A stretch of DNA of 64,000 bases from JBBSGA01 sp038254585. GTDB taxonomy: Bacteria; Chloroflexota; Chloroflexia; Chloroflexales; Kallotenuaceae. Below, in pieces: positions 42,132-49,975 of the stretch (position 1 is the first letter of the stretch; each line of letters starts with the position of its first letter). The translations under genes and the position numbers were made by a program. The DNA is taken from contig JBBSGA010000001.1 of the NCBI GenBank assembly GCA_038254585.1, forward strand, positions 1-64,000, given 5' to 3'. The notes beneath the pieces are model-generated. The model searched no databases. It was not told the origin of the DNA and was given only the letters and a program-made list of their open reading frames with translations.

Positions 42132-42896
42132 GTGGCGAAGCGAAAGATTGTGATCACTGGGGCGGCCGGCCGGATCGGCAGCTTTCTTACCGGCTATTTC
42201 GATGGCAAGTACGATCTGGTCCTGACCGATCTGCGCCCGCCCCAGGATACTCATTCCTACCCATTCAGGGAGGTCGACATCGGCGCCGTCGACGCCTTGC
42301 GCGAGCTCTTCGGCGGTGTTGAGACCGTCGTGCATCTGGCCGCCGATCCTCGGACCTATGCGCCGTGGGAGAGCCTGCTGCCGCGGAATATCGTCGGCGT
42401 TTACAACGTCTTCGATGCCGCCCACGCGGCCGGCTGCCACCGTGTGATCTTTGCCAGCAGCATCAATGCGGTTGGGGGCTACCCCGCCGATGTCCAGGTA
42501 CGAACGGACATGCCGGTCCGCCCGGGCAATCTCTACGGCGCCACCAAAGCGTGGGGCGAGGCGGTAGCGTGTTTCTACGCCGATCAGCTCGGCCTCTCGG
42601 CCATCTGCCTACGCTTCGGATGGGTTCAGGCGCGCGACGGTGAGTTCATGCAGAACAATCCTGCCTGGCTCGACCTTGTCCTCACGTACGAAGACCTTGG
42701 AAAGCTCGTCGAGCGCTCCATCGAAGCGCCGCCCGACCTGCGCTTCGGAATCTTCCAAGGTCTATCCAACAACCGTTGGAAACGGCTGGACATCAGCGAC
42801 GCCCGCACTGTGCTCGGCTACGACCCGGCGGACGATGCCTTCGCCCTGGCGGACGCGTTCAGGCGCCGGCCCGACGACGATGTGCTTCCGAAATAG
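42132..42896 (+). CDS. NAD-dependent epimerase/dehydratase family protein (uronate dehydrogenase-like)
   Basis: About 254 residues. KIVITGAAGRIGSFL for NAD, acidic VLTDLRPP, VVHLAADP, ASSINAVGG and the YxxxK pair in LYGATKAWGE. Length and motifs are nearest to uronate dehydrogenase-like extended SDRs. The ATG at 42123 touches its ribosome site (GAGGAG ends at 42122), so the GTG at 42132, nine bases on, is the better start. A GGGCGGCG/CGCCGCCC hairpin (42087-42105) sits just before the ribosome site and could modulate access to it. Confidence 0.8.
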   Translation: MAKRKIVITGAAGRIGSFLTGYFDGKYDLVLTDLRPPQDTHSYPFREVDIGAVDALRELFGGVETVVHLAADPRTYAPWESLLPRNIVGVYNVFDAAHAAGCHRVIFASSINAVGGYPADVQVRTDMPVRPGNLYGATKAWGEAVACFYADQLGLSAICLRFGWVQARDGEFMQNNPAWLDLVLTYEDLGKLVERSIEAPPDLRFGIFQGLSNNRWKRLDISDARTVLGYDPADDAFALADAFRRRPDDDVLPK

Positions 42897-42990
42897 CCGT
42901 GTCCGCCCGGCGCGGTGGCACACTCCTTGCCGAGCTACCGCCCCTTTGTGCACACTCCGTGAAAGAGCAAGTGCTAAACAGGGGGAACGG

Positions 42991-43725
42991 ATGATCAAGA
43001 AACTGGTCGGATTGGGCTTTGCCGCGTCACTCGCGCTCGGCTCGCTGGTAGCCTGCGGCGGCTCGAATACTACCAGCAACCAATCAGGCAGCCTATCGAG
43101 CACCGCCACCTCCGGCCCGGCTGGCGGCATTGCTCAGGCTTCCGCGGCGGCGCCGGCGGCGGGCAATCCGGAGGCAGCTACCGCCGCCGAGTCCGGTGCG
43201 ACGACAGCGTCTGGCAACACCGGTATGAGCCTGGAGACTGCGACGGCCGCCGCGACAAGCACAGCGGCCGGCGGCGTGATGACGACAGGCACGATGACGG
43301 CGGGCACCGGTGCGATGGAGTCGAGCACGATGGGGGCGGGACGCAGCGGGGCGTCGGCCGGCGCCGCCGGCACGACCACGACCGCAACAGGCATGGCACC
43401 CGCTATGCCCGCCGGCGGGATGACCACCGTGACGCCGTGTGGTACGGCCGTGGCAACGGAGACGGCGGCGGCCGGCACGACGACGGCCATGGAAACCGAG
43501 ACCGCCACGACTACGGCTGCCACGAGCGCCGCTTCTACCGCGGAGCCCTGCTTTAGCTCTCCGCCGCTTCCAGCCAATCCATGTGGCCGCCTGGTAACCG
43601 GCACTGCTACCGGGGCGGAGATGGGCGCTTCGAGCACCGCCACCATGGGGGCAGCCGCCGCGGCCGCCGTGATGCCCTGCGCGACGGCCGGAGCCGGCCA
43701 GACGACGACCGCAACCTCGCCCTAA
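42991..43725 (+). CDS. Ala/Thr/Gly/Met-rich lipoprotein
   Basis: 244 residues. Signal peptide and lipobox (MIKKLVGLGFAASLALGSLVAC) then a low-complexity Ala/Thr/Gly chain with Met-containing pieces (MTTGTMTAGTGAMESSTMGA) and several Pro-Cys pairs (VTPCGT, AEPCFS, ANPCGR, VMPCAT). It mirrors the lipoprotein at 38827-39552 in signal, composition and PC spacing, but its repeats have diverged. The start follows GGGGGAACGG. Likely an extended cell-surface protein; function unknown. Confidence 0.72.
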   Translation: MIKKLVGLGFAASLALGSLVACGGSNTTSNQSGSLSSTATSGPAGGIAQASAAAPAAGNPEAATAAESGATTASGNTGMSLETATAAATSTAAGGVMTTGTMTAGTGAMESSTMGAGRSGASAGAAGTTTTATGMAPAMPAGGMTTVTPCGTAVATETAAAGTTTAMETETATTTAATSAASTAEPCFSSPPLPANPCGRLVTGTATGAEMGASSTATMGAAAAAAVMPCATAGAGQTTTATSP

Positions 43726-43836
43726 ACCGCGAGCCCTTCACACGGGAGAGCAGCCTGCACTGGCGCCCACGACCGGCATAATACGATGCCGGTCGTGCTC
43801 TTTACTTCCCTCGCTGCCCCTCGACGGTGAACGTGC

Positions 43837-43842
43837 TATACT
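43837..43842 (+). promoter_or_regulatory. -10 box implying a leaderless proB mRNA
   Basis: TATACT ends nine bases before the proB ATG (43852), so transcription would start at or within about three bases of the start codon. No ribosome site is present. Confidence 0.5.
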
Positions 43843-43851
43843 TTGCGCGCC

Positions 43852-44973
43852 ATGGCTTCGGGAGCAGTCCACCGCAAGCGCGTCGTCATCAAGCTCGGCA
43901 CGAGTGTCCTCAGTGCTCGCAGTGACCGGCTCAACCGGCCCAGGATGGTCGAGTTCGTGCGCCAGATCGCAGCACTCTACGACGCTGGCCATGAGCCGGT
44001 CCTCGTCACTTCGGGGGCTGTGCTGGCGGGATGGGAGCAGCTGGAGTTTCCTCCACGGCGGCGCAACCTGCCCGATAAGCAGCTGCTCGCGGCGGTTGGG
44101 CAGGGTCGCCTGATGCATCTCTATGCACAGCTGGCGGACCTGTTCGGCATGAATGTCGCCCAAACGCTGCTGACGCGCGACGATCTGCGCGACCGGCGGC
44201 GCTACCTAAATGCGCGAAACACGCTGCTCGCCTGTATCGAGCGCAAAGTGCTGCCCGTCGTGAATGAGAACGACGTCGTTGCGATCGATGAGATTCGCGT
44301 GGGCGACAACGATAATCTATCGGCCCTGGTCGCGAACCTTGTCGAGGCGGATCTGCTGCTGATTTGTACCGATATCGCCGGCCTCTACAGCGCCGACCCC
44401 CGCGTCGATCCCAATGCTCGGTTGATCGAAGAGGTTCAGAGCATCGACGACTCGGTCTGGGCGAGCGCCGGCGCCGCGGGCTCGCATCGGGGAACCGGAG
44501 GGATGGTGACCAAGCTCCAGGCGGCGGAGCTCGCGACGAGTGCCGGCACCGACGTCATTATCGCGGCGGGCGATGCGCCCAACGTTATCCTGCGCGCGAC
44601 CGCGGGCGAGGCAGTCGGAACGCTCTTTCGCGCCAAGGGCACACGTATCGAAGCCCGCAAGCGGTGGATCCTGGCCGAGACAGTGCGGCACAGCCGCGTC
44701 GTCGTCGACGTCGGCGCAGCCAACGCGCTCCTGCGGCAGGGTCGCAGTCTGCTGGCGGCGGGAGTCGTCGGCATCGAAGGCTCCTTCGAGCGCGGGCAGA
44801 CGGTGCGCATCTTCGATCGCGACGGTAAAGAGCTGGCGCGGGGTCTCACCCAGTATAGCGCGGCCGCGCTGTCCCTTATTCAAGGCCGCCACTCCTCCCA
44901 GATCCCTGCCGCGCTTGGGTATATGTACGGACCTGAAGTCGTCCATCGCGACGATCTTGTGATGCTGACCTGA
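43852..44973 (+). CDS. proB: Glutamate 5-kinase
   Basis: 373 residues. Amino acid kinase domain (1-260): VVIKLGTSVL, LVTSGAVLAGWEQL, VNENDVVAIDEIRVGDNDNLSALVA, and GTGGMVTKLQAAELA. A C-terminal PUA domain (about 285-360) includes VDVGAANALLRQGRSLLAAGVVGIEG. First step of proline synthesis, normally inhibited by proline. ATG at 43852 has no ribosome site and sits at the expected transcription start. proA follows 52 bases later. Confidence 0.94.
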   Translation: MASGAVHRKRVVIKLGTSVLSARSDRLNRPRMVEFVRQIAALYDAGHEPVLVTSGAVLAGWEQLEFPPRRRNLPDKQLLAAVGQGRLMHLYAQLADLFGMNVAQTLLTRDDLRDRRRYLNARNTLLACIERKVLPVVNENDVVAIDEIRVGDNDNLSALVANLVEADLLLICTDIAGLYSADPRVDPNARLIEEVQSIDDSVWASAGAAGSHRGTGGMVTKLQAAELATSAGTDVIIAAGDAPNVILRATAGEAVGTLFRAKGTRIEARKRWILAETVRHSRVVVDVGAANALLRQGRSLLAAGVVGIEGSFERGQTVRIFDRDGKELARGLTQYSAAALSLIQGRHSSQIPAALGYMYGPEVVHRDDLVMLT

Positions 44974-45025
44974 GCGGCGAGCCGTTGGCTTCCGGCGATC
45001 AGCTTGACCCGATAGGGAACGACCG

Positions 45026-46291
45026 ATGACACGAACGGACCTCAATCTGATGGGGCAGCGGGGACTGGCCGCCGCGCGAATCCTTGCCACGCTGCCGCCT
45101 GAGCGCAAGAACCTGGCGCTCCAAGCGATCGCCGCGGGCTTGCGGGCAGATACAGCCGCGATCCTGCGTGCTAACGCCGAGGACGTCGACCGGGCCAAGG
45201 CGAATGGGATGTCGCCGGCGCTCGTCGACCGTCTGCTCCTGACCCCCGAGCGAATCGAGGGCATCGCCGCGGAGGTCGAGCACGTGGCGGCGCTCCCCGA
45301 TCCGGTAGGCGAGCGTTTCGACTGTGCAGTGCTGCCAAGCGGATTGCGGGTCCACAAACGACGCACGCCGCTTGGCGTCATCGGCGTCATCTACGAGTCG
45401 CGGCCGAACGTGACGGTCGACGTCGCGGTTCTGTGTGTCAAAGCCGGCAACGCGGCGATCTTGAGGGGCGGCAGCGAGACGACCTCCAGCAACACGGCGC
45501 TTGGCGCGACGATCGCGCGCGCATTTCAAGCCTACGAGCTGCCGGAAGCAGCTGTGCAGGTGATCGGCGATCCGGATCGCGGGCTGGTGCTCGAGCTCTT
45601 GCGCCTCCACGACTACGTGTCGATGATCATCCCGCGAGGAGGCGCTGGCCTCCATCAGTTCTGCCGCAAGCATGCGACGATCCCCGTCATCACCGGCGGG
45701 CTCGGCGTCTGCCACGTCTACGTCGATCCCACGGCCGATCTCGAACGGGCGCTTCCGGTGATCCACAATGCCAAGGTTCAGCGCCCGAGTGCCTGTAACG
45801 CGCTCGACACCGTGCTCGTCCACCGGTCGGTTGCAGGATCGCTGCTCCCGCGGATGGCCCAAGACCTGGCGACGGCAGGAGTCGAAATCCGGGCCGACGA
45901 AGCGGCGCTCGCCGCGCTGGGCTCGGGCTGCCCGGCCGTCCGGCCGGCTGCTCCGGACGACTTTGGGCAGGAGTTTCTGGCGCTGATCCTCTCGGTGCGC
46001 GTCGTCGATAGTCTCGACGAGGCGATCGAGCACATTACGCACTACGGCACCGGGCATTCGGATGCGATCCTCACGACCGACGAGGAGGCCGCGGATCGTT
46101 TCGTAGCGGAGGTAGATTCGGCCGCGGTATACGTCAACGCCTCAACCCGTTTCACCGACGGAGCGCAGCTCGGGCTGGGGGCGGAAGTGGCCGTGAGCAC
46201 GCAGAAGCTCCATGCGCGGGGGCCGATGGCGCTCAAAGAATTGACCACGTACAAATGGGTGATCGAGGGCGACGGCCACGTCCGATCGTAG
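45026..46291 (+). CDS. proA: Gamma-glutamyl phosphate reductase
   Basis: 421 residues, full length. ALDH-like fold with PLGVIGVIYESRPNVTVDVA, LRGGSETTSSN, IPRGGAGLHQFCRKHATIPVITGGLGVCHVYVD, the catalytic Cys region QRPSACNALDTVLVH, and C-terminal TRFTDGAQLGLGAEVAVSTQKLHARGPMALKELTTYKW. Reduces glutamyl phosphate to the semialdehyde after ProB. Confidence 0.96.
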   Translation: MTRTDLNLMGQRGLAAARILATLPPERKNLALQAIAAGLRADTAAILRANAEDVDRAKANGMSPALVDRLLLTPERIEGIAAEVEHVAALPDPVGERFDCAVLPSGLRVHKRRTPLGVIGVIYESRPNVTVDVAVLCVKAGNAAILRGGSETTSSNTALGATIARAFQAYELPEAAVQVIGDPDRGLVLELLRLHDYVSMIIPRGGAGLHQFCRKHATIPVITGGLGVCHVYVDPTADLERALPVIHNAKVQRPSACNALDTVLVHRSVAGSLLPRMAQDLATAGVEIRADEAALAALGSGCPAVRPAAPDDFGQEFLALILSVRVVDSLDEAIEHITHYGTGHSDAILTTDEEAADRFVAEVDSAAVYVNASTRFTDGAQLGLGAEVAVSTQKLHARGPMALKELTTYKWVIEGDGHVRS

Positions 46292-46325
46292 TGGCTCCGT
46301 AGCGGAACCCATGCCCAGCAAAAAA

Positions 46326-46358
46326 GCGTGGGGGTTAGATACGCTCTAACCCCCACGC
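46326..46358 (-). terminator. Rho-independent terminator of the tRNA-Arg gene
   Basis: GCGTGGGGGTTAGA pairs with TCTAACCCCCACGC around a five-base loop. On the minus strand it is followed by TTTTTT, so it ends the tRNA transcript; it may also stop proA read-through. Confidence 0.9.
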
Positions 46359-46361
46359 CGC

Positions 46362-46437
46362 TGGTGACCCCGGAGGGACTCGAACCCCCAACACTCAGTT
46401 CCGAAGACTGATGCTCTATCCATTGAGCTACGGGGCC
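46362..46437 (-). tRNA. tRNA-Arg (anticodon TCG)
   Basis: 76 bases with the CCA end encoded. Acceptor GGCCCCG pairs with CGGGGTC (one G-T pair), D arm TAGCTCAATGGATAGAGC, anticodon loop CTTCGGA within a TCAGT/ACTGA stem giving anticodon TCG, T arm with GGTTCGAGTCC, and discriminator A. Confidence 0.95.
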
Positions 46438-46555
46438 GCGCGCTTAATATACCATTGTGGCTTTCAGGTCGCAACCAGGAGCAGCAATTTCAGAGGTCAG
46501 GCCGGCCCCGGCCATGGAAGCCCACCTAACTCCCACGGCCGAGGCTCCACGAGCG

Positions 46556-47581
46556 TCAGGGCGTAACGCGGAAAGGAGCTCTGGCCACTCGGCCTTTCCC
46601 CTGTGTATCCTCGGCTACGAAGACGTAGTTGCCGGGCTGTAGCTGGACACCGGCATAGTTTTTCGTGTCGATGTCGACAGTCGTAAAGCCATTCACGCCA
46701 ACCTGCTTCGTCTGGCGGCCGCCAACGGCTGACCCGGCCTCGGTGGTAATCCTGTAGCTGATCTCCTGGTTCGGGTCGAAGCCAAACACGCCGACTGCGA
46801 AGAGCTCGCCGAAGCGGACGCAATTCGGCGCGGCGATGGCGTTCTGAGCTTGGCCGATCCCTTCGCACCCGGCGAACGGCGCCGGTTCAGGTGTGGGAAG
46901 CGGGGACGGCGGCGGCGGCGGAGTACGGATTTCGTTACCCAGCAAGCCAAGCAGCACCTTAAACTCGCGCGGCTTATCCAGGTGATACTCGAAGCGGGCC
47001 CGCTCGAACCACTGGGTCACAACCGTGTCGCCCGCGCCATTCGTCTCGACGGTAAAGTCCGAGAGCGGCAGCCCAAAGAGCGCCAGGGAGCGCTGGAAGG
47101 GATTGAGCGCCGGATCTTGCAGGCCATGACTCTGCCAGTAGCTCTTGAAGCCAACGCCCACTTCCAGATCACAGACATTGTGCTTCGTCTCCTGGAAGAA
47201 CAGGCAGCCTTCCACCGGCTTGGCGGCATCAAAGCCGTGCCAGTCCCGGCCCTGTTGTTTCAAGCGATCATCTCCCAGCCGGCCGAGGAGCACGTCGTAG
47301 GGGTGGGCTTTCTCGGGATGGAGCTCGAAACGGTTGCGCTCGAAGTACTGCGTTAGGAAGCTACCTTCAGCCGTCTGCTCCGTCGCAGCGGCCGTGATCG
47401 GGTAGCCGAAGACGGCCAGGCCGCCATTTTGTTCCCAGTACTCGCGGAAACGCCCCTCGATACAGTTAGTAATACCGGGTACTCTGAAACAGAGCTGCGC
47501 GCTCTGCGCCTTCGCTGTAGGTGCGCCCAGAAGTCCAACGGCAAGCAACGCCGCCAGGACGAGCAGATGAGTACGACGCAT
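46556..47581 (-). CDS. Secreted protein with FGYP/YFER-type repeats
   Basis: 341 residues. Signal peptide (MRRTHLLVLAALLAVGLLG...TAKAQ), then two copies of a roughly 100-residue module: FREYWEQNGGLAVFGYPIT ... QYFERNRFELHPE and FKSYWQSHGLQ ... LFGLPLSDF ... QWFERARFEYH. After a proline-rich linker (PPPPPSPLPTPEP) comes a C-terminal beta domain (residues about 250-341). This modular type is abundant in Chloroflexota and resembles LGFP repeats that bind cell-wall material. Likely an exported envelope protein; function unproven. Confidence 0.78.
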   Translation of the reverse strand: MRRTHLLVLAALLAVGLLGAPTAKAQSAQLCFRVPGITNCIEGRFREYWEQNGGLAVFGYPITAAATEQTAEGSFLTQYFERNRFELHPEKAHPYDVLLGRLGDDRLKQQGRDWHGFDAAKPVEGCLFFQETKHNVCDLEVGVGFKSYWQSHGLQDPALNPFQRSLALFGLPLSDFTVETNGAGDTVVTQWFERARFEYHLDKPREFKVLLGLLGNEIRTPPPPPSPLPTPEPAPFAGCEGIGQAQNAIAAPNCVRFGELFAVGVFGFDPNQEISYRITTEAGSAVGGRQTKQVGVNGFTTVDIDTKNYAGVQLQPGNYVFVAEDTQGKGRVARAPFRVTP

Positions 47582-47679
47582 GACCGAATTCCTTTCCTCC
47601 CACAACGGCACACCGCGAGGATCGCCCCCGCGGTGTGCTGCACGACTATCAGATGGGAACGCCAAGACGTGCCTGGAAC

Positions 47680-48525
47680 CTACTTGAGGCGCCTGCCCGT
47701 GCGGCTGAAAGCCTGGATCGGCAGTGGTGTCGCGGAAAGCGGATTGCCGACGTTGCGGACCTGAGCGGCGGTCGGTTGCGTGACAGGGCCCACCCCGAAG
47801 TTCACGCCGCCGATCAGCTTGCCGGCCGAGGCCGGGGCGGTCCCACCGGTGAGCACCGGCCCAAGGATCGGCACCACCTGCGAGACCTGATAAACCGTTG
47901 CCGCTTCAACCGGCTCACGGGTGGGGGAGTTCAGGATCCCGTTGGTGGATCCGGAGGCGCTGCCGCCCTGCTCGATGCCCATGGCGCGGTTGAGGGCCTT
48001 GTGCTCGCACTCGATGCCCATAACGGAGGCGGCCGTCCACGCGAGATCCGGGCGCCCCAGCTCCGCGAAGCGGCGGACGGAGGCCATGTACGCGCCAATG
48101 AACGTGCCTTCGAGGACATCCGTCACGAATACGTAAAGCCCCAGGTTCTCGAGAATGCCGTTGGGAAAGAAGAACTTGTTGGCGAGCGGCTTGCCCCCGC
48201 TGGCGACGAGGAAGTCGAAGTGCGCTTGCTCCTGCGACAAGGCCGACTTGAGATAGTTCTGGAATACCGGCCGCAGGCCCCCATAGAAACTACTGAGTGT
48301 GATAATGGAGTGGAAAGCCGTGATTGCCAGGGCTTCTGCCGTGGAGGCAAGATTCAGAATGGTCTGAGGATCATCGCCCGCGGGTGCCTGCGCGTTGGCC
48401 ACGTCGTCGCCGAAGAACGTGGCAAAGCTGACCGCCGCCACGGCGCCGCCGATGCCCGCTGCCTTGAGCATTTTCCGCCGCGATACTTCCCGGTCTGCCA
48501 GCTGACCTTCGTCTCGTTTGTCCAT
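47680..48525 (-). CDS. Tat-exported ferritin-like domain protein
   Basis: 281 residues. Twin-arginine signal (SRRKMLKAAGIGGAVAAVSF) and a cleavage-like site NAQA. The mature part has a ferritin-like four-helix pattern: ILNLASTAEALAITAF, SALSQEQAHFDFLVASGG, LEGTFIGAYMASVRRF and VMGIECEHKALNRAMG, supplying ExxxxH-type metal ligands (EQAH, ECEH). Members of this secreted family (desiccation-related type) have no firm function. A ribosome site GGAGGAGG precedes the ATG. Confidence 0.82.
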   Translation of the reverse strand: MDKRDEGQLADREVSRRKMLKAAGIGGAVAAVSFATFFGDDVANAQAPAGDDPQTILNLASTAEALAITAFHSIITLSSFYGGLRPVFQNYLKSALSQEQAHFDFLVASGGKPLANKFFFPNGILENLGLYVFVTDVLEGTFIGAYMASVRRFAELGRPDLAWTAASVMGIECEHKALNRAMGIEQGGSASGSTNGILNSPTREPVEAATVYQVSQVVPILGPVLTGGTAPASAGKLIGGVNFGVGPVTQPTAAQVRNVGNPLSATPLPIQAFSRTGRRLK

Positions 48526-48878
48526 AGTCCGAAACCTCCTCCGAAGTGTATCGCTTGCCTCACCGACGAGACAGGCACACTAGTGTTTTTTAAGAGCAAG
48601 AAATGTGCCCTGAGTTGCACATAGTTTGTGAAGTAAATGCGCAGCACAACACCTGACTTGCCCTCGTCATAACTTCCTCTTCGAAGTGGAAGACCTATTT
48701 GGATCTCCGGATCGGGAGAGTTTCTGCCCGAATGGGTTTGACGAGGCGAACAGCTCCAGGCCTGGGTTGTAGGGCTCAACAGATTCTGATACACTGGAGC
48801 TGTAGGGACGAGTCGCGGGGCACAGGAGTCCCTTAGCCGACACATAGCTGCGACACAGGCATGAGGTGGACGGTGGCG
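48526..48878. other. Divergent intergenic region of about 350 bases
   Basis: It separates two divergent genes and should hold both promoters. TTTTTTAA and CACTAGTG (a perfect 8-bp palindrome near 48578-48585) lie on the ferritin-like side; a GATACACT word (48787-48794) lies on the kinase side. No reading frame looks real. Confidence 0.35.
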
Positions 48879-49961
48879 ATGTCGCAAACCAGTCACACAT
48901 CCCTCCCAATAGTAGCATTTCGCTGGCTACTCTGGGCTCTTGCGGCTACGCTGCTAAGCTTGCATGCAGGGATGGCTGCTCACCGCCCTCTAGTGCTCGC
49001 GATCGTCATCGCGAGCAGCGCGGTCTATCTGCTTGCATGGAGTTTGCGACTTCATACCTTCATGCTCCAAGCCGAGCGCCGGCCAGCACTCCTTTTGGCA
49101 GACGTAGCTGCCAGCTGTTTCCCGGTGTGGCTTACGGGGGGTTGGGCCAGCCCATTCCTGCCATTCGCTCTCGGCGCTCTCATTCTTCCAGGTGTACTCT
49201 TTCACTGGCGCGGCGCGTTGGTAGCACTCATCGCCTACGCGATTGTCGACCAGATTGTAGGCTGGAGCTCATGGCACCGAGGTATGCCTGTTCCACTGGG
49301 ATCCCCATGGGGCATACTGAGCTACGTGCCGCCAGTGCTCGTCGCCTCGGTGTGGCCCTTGGGTATGGAGCTATGGCGCTGGCGGTCGCGGAAGCCGTCA
49401 TTCCGAACTTCCGCTCCAATACTGCCGGCCCGCGTCCCCACGCCTCTTGGCGGCCGGTTGATGCGAGCGGTCGAGATCCCGAGCAACCCTATCCGGCACG
49501 AATCGGATGGAGCCGCCGCTCCCGCGTGGAGTCTTGCGCGCACCCGTTCCCAAACGCTCGAGCACCCGTCGACTATGGAGCTCTATGCTTCAATCCGGGA
49601 GGTCGTAGCGGAGGCCGAGGAGCAGGGGCTGACCGTTCATCTCGTCTTTGACGGCGCCGAGCCAGCATTGCCCCAGGATCATATCCAGCTCCTAGGCAAG
49701 GCTATCGAAGTTGGGCTCGACAATATACGCCGCCATGCCCACGCGGACGAGGCGGAGGTTACAGTTGCCGCCGAGGGAAGCGCTCTTCTACTCACGGTGC
49801 GCGATCATGGCATAGGTCTGCTCGACGGCACGGCGGAGCCACCCGGCTTCCACCAGCTTCGACGACTGCGCTATCGGCTGCAAGAGATCGAGGGCGCGCT
49901 GGACGTGAGCGAAGACGAGGCCGGAGGCGTGCTACTAAAGATCCAGGTCCCCTGTCCCTAG
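48879..49961 (+). CDS. Membrane protein with a NarL-type kinase ATPase domain (degenerate sensor kinase)
   Basis: About 360 residues. Six hydrophobic spans fill residues 10-165, followed by a linker and a C-terminal HATPase domain (about 260-355) with GLDNIRRHAHADEAEV (N box), VRDHGIGLLD (G1) and a C-terminal GGVLLKIQVP. The usual HisKA_3 dimerisation helix with its phosphoacceptor His is not seen; the segment before the ATPase (MELYASIREVVAEAEEQGL) is short. It may bind ATP without autophosphorylating, or act with a partner. No response regulator is adjacent. Start at 48879 or 18 bases earlier. Confidence 0.65.
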   Translation: MSQTSHTSLPIVAFRWLLWALAATLLSLHAGMAAHRPLVLAIVIASSAVYLLAWSLRLHTFMLQAERRPALLLADVAASCFPVWLTGGWASPFLPFALGALILPGVLFHWRGALVALIAYAIVDQIVGWSSWHRGMPVPLGSPWGILSYVPPVLVASVWPLGMELWRWRSRKPSFRTSAPILPARVPTPLGGRLMRAVEIPSNPIRHESDGAAAPAWSLARTRSQTLEHPSTMELYASIREVVAEAEEQGLTVHLVFDGAEPALPQDHIQLLGKAIEVGLDNIRRHAHADEAEVTVAAEGSALLLTVRDHGIGLLDGTAEPPGFHQLRRLRYRLQEIEGALDVSEDEAGGVLLKIQVPCP

Positions 49962-49975
49962 AAGCTCCAGTTTCC

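Noticed and set aside
43826..43832. GGTGAAC upstream of proB as a third phased-repeat site
   Set aside because: A single unit only, wrong orientation relative to the gene, and no 11-bp repeats around it.
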